NCBI RefSeq assembly: GCF_025567405.1
Contig: NZ_JAOQKJ010000014.1
Location: 1-64,000 of the forward strand
Length of the DNA stretch: 64,000 nucleotides
DNA from: Suilimivivens aceti
GTDB taxonomy: Bacteria > Bacillota > Clostridia > Lachnospirales > Lachnospiraceae
Reading direction: 5' to 3'
In this document: piece after piece, positions 27,102-35,741 of the stretch
Numbering within the stretch: position 1 is the stretch's first letter
How the letters are laid out: each line of letters starts with the position of its first letter
Made by a program: the position numbers and the translations under genes
Notes under the pieces: model-generated
Seen by the model: only the letters and a program-made list of their open reading frames with translations
Told to the model about the DNA's origin: nothing
The model's database searches: none

Positions 27102-27972
27102 AATGCACCCACCTGTTACTTGTTATAAACTGAACACATGTAAGTATCATAATACCAACCACAAAAAACAGTGATATTGCACACGCATATCCCATATCCT
27201 GCTTTTGGAAAGCTGTTTCATAAATATACATGGCAATGGTACGTGTTCCATCCATCGGCTCTCCCTTTGTCATGAGCATAGGAATATCAAATGTTTTCAG
27301 CTCTGTGATCACATACATGATCAGATTCAGAAGAATCGTTGGGGTTAACTGCGGTATCGTGATATAAAAGGCTGTCTGTACAACTCCGGCTCCATCCAGG
27401 GAAGCCGCTTCGAAGTAGTCCTTTGATATATTCTTGATCCCCGCTATGAAGGTCAGCATGGCAAATCCTGTCAGCCTCCATACCTCAATTCCAATAATTG
27501 TTTTTAAAGCCACCTTACGATCTGTCAGCCAGCCCACAGCTTCAAACCCGATTTTTTGAATATAGTAATTAAGCAATCCACCATCTGCAGACAGGATATT
27601 TGACCAGATAACCGCAATATATACCGGTGCAACGATGAGCGGGAAAAAATAAAACAGCCTGACCAGATAGTTAAATACCGGACTCCTTTTATTAGCAATC
27701 AATAGCGCCAGGAAAAGGCCTACTACTATATTTAAAATGACAGAGAAAAAAGCTAGAAAAATAGTGTTTTTTGTAACTGTCCAAAGTCTTCCATCCGTGA
27801 ATATCTTGGCAAAATTGGAAAATCCTGTCCATTGTGGTACAGAAAACAGATTATATTTTGTAAAACCCAGACATACCATTGCTATGACAGGGATCAAAAC
27901 AAAAAACAGAAACAATATGATTGCAGGAAGTATAAATAAATACCCTGTCAGATTTTCTTTTTTCTTCTTCAT
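27094..27972 (-). CDS. CUT1 sugar ABC transporter permease (MalF-like)
   Basis: A 292-aa permease with six membrane segments and the EAA loop EAASLDGAGVVQTAFYITIP. Pairs with the MalG-like permease. AGAGGAAATTT precedes the ATG. No ATPase gene lies anywhere in the operon. Confidence 0.94.
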   Translation of the reverse strand: MKKKKENLTGYLFILPAIILFLFFVLIPVIAMVCLGFTKYNLFSVPQWTGFSNFAKIFTDGRLWTVTKNTIFLAFFSVILNIVVGLFLALLIANKRSPVFNYLVRLFYFFPLIVAPVYIAVIWSNILSADGGLLNYYIQKIGFEAVGWLTDRKVALKTIIGIEVWRLTGFAMLTFIAGIKNISKDYFEAASLDGAGVVQTAFYITIPQLTPTILLNLIMYVITELKTFDIPMLMTKGEPMDGTRTIAMYIYETAFQKQDMGYACAISLFFVVGIMILTCVQFITSNRWVHYD

Positions 27973-28011
27973 AAATTTCCTCTTTCATTTCCAGCGCAGC
28001 TTTGCTCTGAG

Positions 28012-28045
28012 GGATCCCGCCTCTGTAAATATCATAGCGGGATCC
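28012..28045 (-). other. Intercistronic hairpin between sugar-binding protein and permease genes
   Basis: A perfect 9-bp stem (GGATCCCGC with GCGGGATCC) around a 16-base loop. No T-run follows. Like the hairpin at 14632 it lies directly after a binding-protein gene, consistent with mRNA-stability control of subunit ratio. Confidence 0.55.
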
Positions 28046-28065
28046 TTCAGAATCAGACCATCAGA

Positions 28066-29403
28066 CTACTTCAGATCCGCAAACGACTGCTTCAGTTCTG
28101 TATCTGCATTTGTTACCGCATCCTGAACAGAACTTGCGCCTGAGAATACAGCACTGAACATGGAGTTGGTAATTCTTTCGAGATCAGAATAATTCATAGG
28201 AGAAGGAAGTGCTTTTCCGCCCTCCAGTGATTCAAAAAACAGCTTTGCATTCGGACACTGGGATAAATAACCCTCATCCTCACTTAATGAATATCTTACA
28301 GGAACGCAGGTGCCACTTGCGCACTTTTCTTTTCCTGTTTCTACCGAAGTCAGCTCTTTCATTAATTCATATGCTTCCTGTGGGTGCTCAGATTTACTGT
28401 AAATTCCCACACCGCCTACACCAAATCCAACTTTGGCATCTTCACTATTTGTGGGCATGGGCACAACATCTACATCTTCAAATCCATTTGCCTTATAGCT
28501 CGGGAAGGGCCAGATTCCTGTTGCGATCATGGCAACACGCCCTGCTGCAAAGAGGCTGGTCGCATCGGTTGTTGTTTCCGGAACCGGCATACTCTTATCC
28601 TCATTAACAAGGCTATTAAGAAATTCAACGGTTTCCGTTGCCTTGGGATCAGAAAGATTGGAATCTGTCCAGTCGTCATTAATGTAATCACTTCCATTTG
28701 ACATAAACCAGCCCGCAAGCCATGCAGGGGACAGTGATGTGCCAAATCCATACACCTTGGAGTCTCCTTCTCCGGTTGTCAACTGCTTTGCAATGCTTCT
28801 GAATTCATCCCATGTCCATCCATCATACGGGATTTCAATTCCAGCCTCCTGAAACATCTTGGTATTCACATGTACAACTGCATCATTACAGTCAGTAGGA
28901 AGCTCATACAAGTTCCCATCTATCGTAAATACATCTGTTGTCGAATCCACAAAATCATCCATCATAGCCTGTCCTTCAGGATCAGCCGCAATCAGATCAT
29001 CCAAAGGAAGCAACACATTATTTTTTACAAGCATCTGAGTTCCCTCAATCGCTACATGGACAACATCCGGTGCCTGACCGGAGCCGATCTGGATCAGAAG
29101 CTTATCACAATATTCACCCCATGTACTTCCGGATGTATAGCTTGCATCTACCTTACAGTTCGGATGACTGGTTTCAAATCTGTTGATCGCATTTTCAAAA
29201 ATTTTCTTTTCTTCTTCATTAGCCATTACTGATACGGAAAGAACAATCTGCTCATCAGAGGAGGCCTGTCCCGATGCAGCTTCACTTGCCACTTCCGTTG
29301 TTTCTCCACTTTCCGTATTCTGTCCCTGACCGCTTCCGCATCCACAGAGAGTCGTAAATACCATTACTGATGCAAGTATCATACTTATAATTTTCTTTTT
29401 CAT
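28066..29403 (-). CDS. Sugar ABC transporter substrate-binding lipoprotein (family 1)
   Basis: About 445 aa from the ATG at 29403, which has AGAGGGAAAGT before it. The signal peptide ends in the lipobox LCGC, with a Ser/Glu/Gly-rich linker after it. Family 1 features include NRFETSHPNCKVD at the N-lobe and WTWDEFRSIAKQLT. First gene of the transporter operon. Likely binds fructo-oligosaccharide or another fructoside, because GH32 is co-transcribed. Confidence 0.94.
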   Translation of the reverse strand: MKKKIISMILASVMVFTTLCGCGSGQGQNTESGETTEVASEAASGQASSDEQIVLSVSVMANEEEKKIFENAINRFETSHPNCKVDASYTSGSTWGEYCDKLLIQIGSGQAPDVVHVAIEGTQMLVKNNVLLPLDDLIAADPEGQAMMDDFVDSTTDVFTIDGNLYELPTDCNDAVVHVNTKMFQEAGIEIPYDGWTWDEFRSIAKQLTTGEGDSKVYGFGTSLSPAWLAGWFMSNGSDYINDDWTDSNLSDPKATETVEFLNSLVNEDKSMPVPETTTDATSLFAAGRVAMIATGIWPFPSYKANGFEDVDVVPMPTNSEDAKVGFGVGGVGIYSKSEHPQEAYELMKELTSVETGKEKCASGTCVPVRYSLSEDEGYLSQCPNAKLFFESLEGGKALPSPMNYSDLERITNSMFSAVFSGASSVQDAVTNADTELKQSFADLK

Positions 29404-29473
29404 ACTTTCCCTCTTTTCTTGTGTGATCATTTTGTTTCATCAAATGGCCTTTTGATAAACTGTTTCGTTCTGT

Positions 29474-29489
29474 ATCAAACCGGTTCGAT
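29474..29489. promoter_or_regulatory. LacI-type operator O1
   Basis: ATCAAACCGGTTCGAT is a near-perfect palindrome centred on CCGG, with one mismatched pair. It lies in the leader between the sugar-operon promoter and the binding-protein start, where bound repressor would block elongation. Confidence 0.65.
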
Positions 29490-29544
29490 TCTTCTGTTAA
29501 AATATTTCCCTTTTATAAAATCCCGGACTATTAAGATCCAAAAT

Positions 29545-29572
29545 TTTATAAGAGAGAATTACATTTCAGCAA
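29545..29572 (-). promoter_or_regulatory. Promoter of the GH32/CUT1 operon
   Basis: On the minus strand TTGCTG (29567-29572), 16 bases, TATAAA (29545-29550). It is flanked by the two LacI-type palindromes, whose centres are 117 bases apart. Confidence 0.6.
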
Positions 29573-29588
29573 CATGTTTGACTTTTTC

Positions 29589-29608
29589 ATATCGAACCCG
29601 TTCGATAT
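29589..29608. promoter_or_regulatory. LacI-type operator O2
   Basis: ATATCGAACCCGTTCGATAT is a perfect 9-base inverted repeat around CC. It shares the half-site TCGAAC with O1, so both should bind the regulator encoded at 29675-30652. It lies upstream of the promoter. Confidence 0.7.
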
Positions 29609-29674
29609 GTACATATCATACAACATATGTTTCTCTGTTGTCAATAGGATTCGTGATTTTCCATTACTATTATT

Positions 29675-30652
29675 TTATGTAGTTTCTCCTTTTCTCAGGC
29701 AGACATCCAGTATTCTTCTGTCATCTGGATTTTCTATTCCTTTAATTCTTTCAATAAGAAGTTTTACTGCTTCCCTGGCAAGCTGCTGGACATCCTGATA
29801 GACAGAGGTAATCGTAACGGCTCCCATTCTGGTCACATCTGTGCCATCATATGCTATGATCTTTAATTCCTCAGGTATCTGCCGTCCCTGCATCCTCGCC
29901 TCTTTCAGATAGGCAACTGCGATCAGATCTGACCCGTATACAGCATCAATATCAGGATATGCTGAATAGATTTTCTGAACAAAGGAATAAAACTCATCAA
30001 AGCTCCACCTGTTCCATGGCGCTTCTTCTGTACACACAGTAACTCCTGCCTCCAGAAGCTTCTTTTCAAAGGCATAATGATGAAGATGGGCCGGTGTATT
30101 TACATTTCTGCTTCCCATGATCTGTAATACCTTTTTGCATCCGCAGCGCAGCAGTTCTTCTGCGGCAAGTGTTCCGCCCTTTTCATGGTCAGACATGACG
30201 ATCGGAATAGATTCGTTAATGTAGCGGTCCAGACTGACAATCGGCCTCACAACTCTATTATAATCCTCTATATCCAGAGAATGCGTTCCCATAATGATCC
30301 CGTCCATCATCTGGCGGTTCAGCATATCAATATATTCTTTCTCACCATTTTCTTCATGAACCGTACTGCAGAGCATGGTTTTATAGCCCTCTTTATACAG
30401 CTCCATTTCCGCATACTTGGCAAATGAACCAAAGAAAGGATGCGCAATATCCGGCAGGATCAGACCAACAATATTTGTCTTGCTGTGATACAGATTCCTT
30501 GCCAGCTCATTCGGAATATAATTTAATTCCTGCATTGCCGCTTCTACTTTTTCACGGGTTTTGTCCGATACATACCCACTTTTATTTAATACCAAAGATA
30601 CTGTACTGGTCGAAACATGTGCCAGTTTAGCAACATCACGGATCCCTGCCAT
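29675..30652 (-). CDS. LacI-family transcriptional regulator
   Basis: A 325-aa repressor. The N-terminal helix-turn-helix and hinge read IRDVAKLAHVSTSTVSLVLNKSGYVSDKTREKV; the remainder is the periplasmic-binding-protein-like effector domain (NIVGLILPDIAHPFFGS). Encoded upstream of, and in the same direction as, the CUT1/GH32 operon, with its two likely operators in between. The inducer is probably a fructoside or its breakdown product. AGGAG stands eight bases before the ATG. Confidence 0.93.
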   Translation of the reverse strand: MAGIRDVAKLAHVSTSTVSLVLNKSGYVSDKTREKVEAAMQELNYIPNELARNLYHSKTNIVGLILPDIAHPFFGSFAKYAEMELYKEGYKTMLCSTVHEENGEKEYIDMLNRQMMDGIIMGTHSLDIEDYNRVVRPIVSLDRYINESIPIVMSDHEKGGTLAAEELLRCGCKKVLQIMGSRNVNTPAHLHHYAFEKKLLEAGVTVCTEEAPWNRWSFDEFYSFVQKIYSAYPDIDAVYGSDLIAVAYLKEARMQGRQIPEELKIIAYDGTDVTRMGAVTITSVYQDVQQLAREAVKLLIERIKGIENPDDRRILDVCLRKGETT

Positions 30653-30689
30653 ACCATGTACTCCTGTTCATTATTGCGACTTCTTCATC

Positions 30690-30718
30690 ATTGTAGCAGA
30701 TAACCTCCAAAAAGTCAG
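30690..30718 (-). promoter_or_regulatory. Promoter of the lacI-type gene
   Basis: On the minus strand CTGACT (30713-30718), 17 bases, TACAAT (30690-30695) preceded by TGC, an extended -10. Confidence 0.55.
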
Positions 30719-30787
30719 CAAAATCAAATATGGACTTCTGCATTAATAATTTATATTTTATCTATTGCTTTCGCCAGAGAAGATAGT

Positions 30788-30793
30788 TAAAAT
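30788..30793 (+). promoter_or_regulatory. -10 element of the HAD phosphatase promoter
   Basis: TAAAAT with TTGCTT at 30765-30770, 17 bases apart, on the plus strand, about 45 bases upstream of the HAD start. Confidence 0.55.
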
Positions 30794-30837
30794 AATCACA
30801 AACAGAAAATACTGGAATTTCATGTGAGGAAATGATT

Positions 30838-31632
30838 ATGATCAAATTGATTGCTACTGATATCGACGGTACTCTTGTGAAAGATGGTACCCTGCAGATT
30901 GATCCTGAATATATGACAGTCGTTGACAAATTAATCAGAAAGGGGATCCACATCGCTGTCTGCTCCGGGCGGCAGTTTGTCAGTGAGCAGAAGCTGTTCG
31001 CCCCTGTCCGTGATGATCTGCTTTATATCACAGATGGTGGTACTGTCGTCAGAACACCAAAGGAAATCCTGCAGGTTTCCACTATGCCGGATAATGTCTG
31101 GAAAGGCATGTGTGAGATGGTCCACGAGGATCTGCCGGACTGTGACTGCTATATCTCTACGCCAGACATAGGTTACGCTGAAAATGAAAACAGCCAGATG
31201 TTCCGCTGGCTGAGAGATTCCTATGGTTATAATATCTGTGCCGTGAAGGACCTGATCGATTATTCACCGGCAGATGTGATCAAGTTCACGGTTTATCACT
31301 CTTCTGCCTGTGAAGAAAAATGTGCACCACTTTTCACACCGGCATGGAAGGACAAATCACTTCTTGCTCCTTCAGGCAAAGAATGGGTAGACTGCAATCC
31401 GCTTGGTGTCAGCAAGTGGACAGCTCTTTCCCATCTGCAGGAATATCTGGGAATCCTCCCGGAAGAAACCTGTACCTTCGGCGACAACCTGAATGATATC
31501 GAGATGCTGGAAAATGCCGGCTTAAGTTTTGCTGTTTCCAACAGCCGTGAGGAAGTGCGGGCTGCAGCCAAGGAGATCTGCCCGCCCTACTGGGAGAACG
31601 GTGTCCTGCAGATGCTGAAGCGGTTCCTGTAG
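30838..31632 (+). CDS. HAD-superfamily Cof-type sugar-phosphatase
   Basis: A 264-aa cytoplasmic hydrolase of the Cof/IIB subgroup. Motif I is DIDGTL (nucleophile Asp), motif II lies in CSGRQF, and the C-terminal metal motif is TFGDNLNDIEML. These enzymes dephosphorylate sugar phosphates or flavin and pyridoxal phosphates with broad specificity. Start at 30838 rather than 30832 because GAGGA stands seven bases upstream. Divergent from the LacI-type gene but not clearly part of that locus. Confidence 0.92.
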   Translation: MIKLIATDIDGTLVKDGTLQIDPEYMTVVDKLIRKGIHIAVCSGRQFVSEQKLFAPVRDDLLYITDGGTVVRTPKEILQVSTMPDNVWKGMCEMVHEDLPDCDCYISTPDIGYAENENSQMFRWLRDSYGYNICAVKDLIDYSPADVIKFTVYHSSACEEKCAPLFTPAWKDKSLLAPSGKEWVDCNPLGVSKWTALSHLQEYLGILPEETCTFGDNLNDIEMLENAGLSFAVSNSREEVRAAAKEICPPYWENGVLQMLKRFL

Positions 31633-31657
31633 ACGGCAGTTTACTAACTGACAGTGG

Positions 31658-31700
31658 AGGCTGATCAGCAGAGAATTTCTGTTCTTTGTGTGATCAGCCT
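31658..31700 (+). terminator. Terminator-like hairpin after the HAD gene
   Basis: AGGCTGATCA pairs perfectly with TGATCAGCCT across a 23-base loop and is followed by TTTAT. It lies between the convergent HAD and XRE genes and ends right at the XRE stop codon. Confidence 0.6.
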
Positions 31701-31907
31701 TTATATTCTACGCTCCTTCCGTCCAGGTACCGCTTCACAGTCAAACAGTGCCAGCGCCTGATTCACCTTGTCCATACGCACAGTTTCCTTCCCCTGCTCC
31801 AGATCACGGACAAACCGGAGCCCCAGTCCTGTTCTCATGGCAAATTCTTCCTGCGTTAATCCCAGTTTTTTTCTTTCCTGTTTTACATAATCACCAATTC
31901 TGCTCAT
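31701..31907 (-). CDS. Orphan HipB/Y4mF-like XRE antitoxin-type repressor
   Basis: A 68-aa helix-turn-helix protein (MSRIGDYVKQERKKLGLTQE, then GLRFVRDLEQGKETVRMDKVNQAL). The ending with a short basic tail is typical of Y4mF-type HipB antitoxins that sit before hipA genes. Here the next gene in the reading direction is the oppositely oriented HAD gene, so there is no partner kinase. Three evenly spaced palindromes lie upstream. It may be a remnant antitoxin, or a solitary repressor. No strong Shine-Dalgarno is seen before the ATG. Confidence 0.8.
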   Translation of the reverse strand: MSRIGDYVKQERKKLGLTQEEFAMRTGLGLRFVRDLEQGKETVRMDKVNQALALFDCEAVPGRKERRI

Positions 31908-31917
31908 GATTTTATAT

Positions 31918-32016
31918 TATACCATATCAGGTATAATTTCAAACATTTATGACATAAATATACCTCATCAGGTATAATAATTATATCAAGTGCATTTTTA
32001 TACCCGATAAGATATA
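31918..32016 (-). promoter_or_regulatory. Three phased operators upstream of the orphan XRE gene
   Basis: TATACC-N6-GGTATA occurs at 31918-31935 and 31959-31976, and an imperfect copy TATACC-N6-GATATA at 31999-32016. Centres are 41 and 40 bases apart. The TATACC/GGTATA half-sites resemble the TATCC-N8-GGATA recognised by E. coli HipB. The cluster fills the gap between the XRE gene and the end of the AraC gene. Confidence 0.75.
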
Positions 32017-32030
32017 TCAGTTTCAAAGTC

Positions 32031-33131
32031 TTAATGCTGCTTTCTATAATTTTTTGGCGATACCCCCATTACTTTCTTAAAGGTCCTGCTGAAATGATCA
32101 TAACTGTTAAACCCAACCTGCTCTCCTATTATCTGCAGAGAATAATCTGAATTTTTCAACAACCTGACTGCCTGATCGATCTTACATTTATTTACGATTT
32201 CATTGTAATACATATTGGTATACATCTTGATCATCTTGCCAAGATAAGCCGTATCATATCCGAAAAACTCTGCCACAGCACCCAGCGTTATGTTTCTATA
32301 ATTGCTTTTTATATATGTCAGAATCAGGGATATTGGTATATTTGACCCAATTTCAGTCTGATAGCAGGAAGAAACCCTTGTATGACTTCTTAATACTTCT
32401 GCCAGCAGAAGGCTTAAATATAAATTTTCGATCTCATTTGTGTACGGCCGCATAGAAATCGATTCTATCAGCATATTTCTGATCGTATTGGTGATCCTCC
32501 TGTTTGGCACGCAGTTCATCAAAAGATAATTATGTGATGGCAGGTAAAGACAGTTTCCAAAAAAGGAAGCAAGTATACTGTCTCCTTGCAAAACATTATA
32601 AAATGAATGTTCAAATGTACTTTTTCGAATCAGGACATCCAATAAAACAGTATCCCTGTCCAACTCCACATCATGATCTGTATAAGGCGAAATAATGCAA
32701 AAATCCCCTGCTTCCAGTACCTTTTTCTCCTTTTCAAAATGCAAAATTCCCGTTCCGGAAAGCAGATATGCTATTTCAAAGAAATCATGCTGATGTATCT
32801 TGATTGCTTCATAAAAAAAGGGCATGATAATATCAACATCTCTCTGTGCAAATGCATCTGTTTTTTCTGATATCAGTGACTGATAATCTTTGGGATGATT
32901 CAGAAAATAAGTAATATCGACCGGCATCATATCATGTATTTTTTTCAGGCTTTCAAAATCTGTGCCATCCCACTCTGCATAATCTGGATAAATTAATCCT
33001 TTCTGATCTGTTTTATACTTTTCCATCTGCACAACTGCTTCTGCAAAAGTTATCTTTTTCCCATACTTTTCATAATACTGCGAAAGATACTTCTGAATAT
33101 CCTTTACATACATATAATGTCGTTTTATCAT
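32031..33131 (-). CDS. AraC-family transcriptional regulator with cupin domain
   Basis: A 366-aa regulator. After an N-terminal region of about 100 residues comes a cupin-like sugar-sensing domain (IKIHQHDFFEIAYLLSGTGILHFEKEKKVLEAGDF), then the double helix-turn-helix (NITLGAVAEFFGYDTAYLGKMIK and DYSLQIIGEQVGFNSYDHFSRTFKKVMGVSPKNYRKQ). Divergent from the GH2/GPH operon, which it very likely controls. GGAGGAATGAGGT precedes the ATG. Confidence 0.93.
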   Translation of the reverse strand: MIKRHYMYVKDIQKYLSQYYEKYGKKITFAEAVVQMEKYKTDQKGLIYPDYAEWDGTDFESLKKIHDMMPVDITYFLNHPKDYQSLISEKTDAFAQRDVDIIMPFFYEAIKIHQHDFFEIAYLLSGTGILHFEKEKKVLEAGDFCIISPYTDHDVELDRDTVLLDVLIRKSTFEHSFYNVLQGDSILASFFGNCLYLPSHNYLLMNCVPNRRITNTIRNMLIESISMRPYTNEIENLYLSLLLAEVLRSHTRVSSCYQTEIGSNIPISLILTYIKSNYRNITLGAVAEFFGYDTAYLGKMIKMYTNMYYNEIVNKCKIDQAVRLLKNSDYSLQIIGEQVGFNSYDHFSRTFKKVMGVSPKNYRKQH

Positions 33132-33284
33132 ACCTCATTCCTCCCTGCTTTCCGTTTTTATCATATCATACAATACATTTTCTCAGAACATGCATCACTG
33201 ATTTTGTCGAAATCACCACTACTTTTTCAATGTATTTCTCCTCGTCTGATAGTATGATGATCACACGAAAGGAGAAAACCAATT

Positions 33285-35741
33285 ATGCGAAAAGAAAAAT
33301 GGAATGACAACTGGCTGTTCTGGGAAGACAAAGACAGCTTTGCCCTTCTCTGGGATATTCCGGAAAAGGCAGTCCCCATCTCTCTTCCCCATGATGCCAT
33401 GATCCAGAAGCCGGCAACACCCGACAGTAAAAACAAAGGATGTACCGGTTACCATGATGGCGGAAACTATTGCTATGCCAAGCGCTTCTTTGTTCCGTCT
33501 GAAGCCCTTTATAAAACGATCCTGTTCAAATTTGAAGGGGTGTACATGAATGCCATGGTATACATCAACAATCAGCTTGCTGCACAATGCCCCAATGGTT
33601 ACTCGACTTTTTATGTAAAAGCAGATGATTATCTTATTTACGGACAGGAAAACGAAATCCGTGTTTCTGCCAAAACAGAGGCCATGACTAACAGCCGCTG
33701 GTACAGTGGCAGCGGCATATACAGAGATGTTTACTATCTGGAAGCCTCAAAACTTCATCTGGCACCTGACGAAACCCGGATCACCTGTAAAACAGCAGAT
33801 CCTTCTTATGCTTCCCTCGAAATTGATCTGCAGGTGGAAAATGATACTGCACATCCTAAAAATGTATGTGTGAAATCTGTGATCAGAGATAAAAATGGTG
33901 TTGAAAAATTTCATACCCATTCCATCCTGCATCTCTCTGCCGGAGAAAAAAGACATGCCATTCAGCAGGCTCTGATTACCAATCCTGATTTATGGGATGA
34001 CGAAAATCCTGTTCTTTACTGCTGCAGCACAGAACTATATGAAGACTCTGCCCTTATAGATTCTGAAACCACCAGCTTTGGTATCCGTTCTCTTGCTCTT
34101 GATCCTGTTCATGGGCTGCAGGTTAACGGAAAAACCATCAAGCTCCGTGGTGCGTGTCTGCACCATGACAGCGGATTTCTTGGTGCTGCTACTTACGAAG
34201 ACGTGCAATATCGCCAGATCAGACGACTGAAACAGGCCGGATTCAATGCGATCCGTATGGCGCATAATCCTATGGCACCAGCCATGCTGAGGGCCTGTGA
34301 TGAACTCGGTCTTTATGTTATGGATGAATTTTCTGATATGTGGACCAGGAGCAAAAATGATTTTGATTATGCTCTCTATTTTCACGACTGGTGGGAAAAA
34401 GATCTGACGTCCATGGTAAAGAAAGACTATAACCACCCCTGTGTGATCATGTATTCCATTGGCAATGAAATCCCGGAAATTGGCACTGCCTATGGCGAAA
34501 AGCTTTGCAGCAGACTTGCAAAAAAAACAAAGGAGCTGGATCAGACACGCTTTACCACACTTGCAGTCAATGGATTTTTCGGTGTTGGAAACAAGCTGCA
34601 TCAGATCGTGGCTGATGTAGAAGCAGCGCTTCCTGCGTTTGAGAGGGATAATGATACCGTAAATGATTTTCTTGCCAAAGTGGATAAGCACGTAGACAAA
34701 ATTGTTTTACACCCCATTATCTCCGACTGTCTGGATAACCTGGATCCATACCTTGATATTGTCGGATACAATTATATGGCAAACCGCTATCCTAAGGATC
34801 TCGAAGAAAGACCTATGCGGCTTATTGTCGGAAGCGAAACTTATCCTCCCACAATAGCCAGGAACTGGCGTCTGACGGAATCACTGCCTAATGTAATTGG
34901 CGATTTTACATGGACAGGCTGGGATTACATTGGTGAAGCCGGTATCGGTATTCCCGGTTATGCCCCTGGTACTGGTGGCATGGGTGCAGAATATCCCTGT
35001 CAGATCTCCTACTGTGGAGACATTGACCTTACCGGTTTTCGCCGTCCTATGTCCTACTTAAGGGAAATTATCTTTCACAGACGCACGGCTCCTTATATAG
35101 CTGTACAGAATCCTTCCCATTTTGGAGAAGAGATGCTTCCTTCTCCCTGGATTTTAAGTGATTCCTCTGCAAACTGGAACTGGTCTGGATATGAAGAAAA
35201 ACCTGTTATCATCGAAGTTTTTTCCGCCGGAGATTCTGTTGAACTGTTCCGCAATGGACAGTCCCTTGGCCTGAAGCCTGCCGGAATTAACACCGGATAC
35301 CGGGTTCTGTATCAGACCACTTATGCTCCCGGCACTCTGGAAGCAGTGTCTTATGAAAATAATGTAGAAATTGGTCGCCATATGCTGTGTACCACCAAAA
35401 AAGGAGTAAAATATATTCTATCTCCTGAAATTCTCATACAGGATCATTTAATTTATATAGATATCAGCTATTCGGATGAAGATAACAGATGTGTCCCAGA
35501 TCAGGACCAGATGATCTCCGTCACCTGTGAAAATGCTGAGATACTGGCTCTTGGAAATGGGGATCCCAGAAACACTATTCCTTACCAAACCACGCAGTGT
35601 ATGACTTTTGAAGGGCGTGCCCTTTTAATCCTGAAACAGACAGGCCCTGATCCTGTGAAAGTTACACTTATTTCTGAAAATAAGATTACAAATGAGCTTA
35701 TAATAAAGGAGGATGACTTATGGAACGAGAAGATAAATTAA
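33285..35741 (+). CDS. Glycoside hydrolase family 2 (beta-galactosidase/beta-glucuronidase type)
   Basis: An 818-aa cytoplasmic enzyme. The N-terminal sugar-binding and immunoglobulin-like domains lead to the catalytic barrel, with the acid/base E395 in YSIGNEIPE and the nucleophile E518 in VGSETYP. A C-terminal GH2-associated Ig-like extension follows. The RMAHNPM block (about 324-330) is family typical. Whether it acts on galactosides, glucuronides or other beta-glycosides cannot be told from motifs. AAAGGAGAAAACCAATT precedes the ATG. It overlaps the symporter gene by 22 bases. Confidence 0.93.
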   Translation: MRKEKWNDNWLFWEDKDSFALLWDIPEKAVPISLPHDAMIQKPATPDSKNKGCTGYHDGGNYCYAKRFFVPSEALYKTILFKFEGVYMNAMVYINNQLAAQCPNGYSTFYVKADDYLIYGQENEIRVSAKTEAMTNSRWYSGSGIYRDVYYLEASKLHLAPDETRITCKTADPSYASLEIDLQVENDTAHPKNVCVKSVIRDKNGVEKFHTHSILHLSAGEKRHAIQQALITNPDLWDDENPVLYCCSTELYEDSALIDSETTSFGIRSLALDPVHGLQVNGKTIKLRGACLHHDSGFLGAATYEDVQYRQIRRLKQAGFNAIRMAHNPMAPAMLRACDELGLYVMDEFSDMWTRSKNDFDYALYFHDWWEKDLTSMVKKDYNHPCVIMYSIGNEIPEIGTAYGEKLCSRLAKKTKELDQTRFTTLAVNGFFGVGNKLHQIVADVEAALPAFERDNDTVNDFLAKVDKHVDKIVLHPIISDCLDNLDPYLDIVGYNYMANRYPKDLEERPMRLIVGSETYPPTIARNWRLTESLPNVIGDFTWTGWDYIGEAGIGIPGYAPGTGGMGAEYPCQISYCGDIDLTGFRRPMSYLREIIFHRRTAPYIAVQNPSHFGEEMLPSPWILSDSSANWNWSGYEEKPVIIEVFSAGDSVELFRNGQSLGLKPAGINTGYRVLYQTTYAPGTLEAVSYENNVEIGRHMLCTTKKGVKYILSPEILIQDHLIYIDISYSDEDNRCVPDQDQMISVTCENAEILALGNGDPRNTIPYQTTQCMTFEGRALLILKQTGPDPVKVTLISENKITNELIIKEDDLWNEKIN

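Noticed and set aside
31918..32016. Possible short tandem-repeat or CRISPR array
   Set aside because: Repeats are 18-base palindromes with conserved ends and variable middle N6, spaced 23 bases, next to an XRE repressor; operators fit better.
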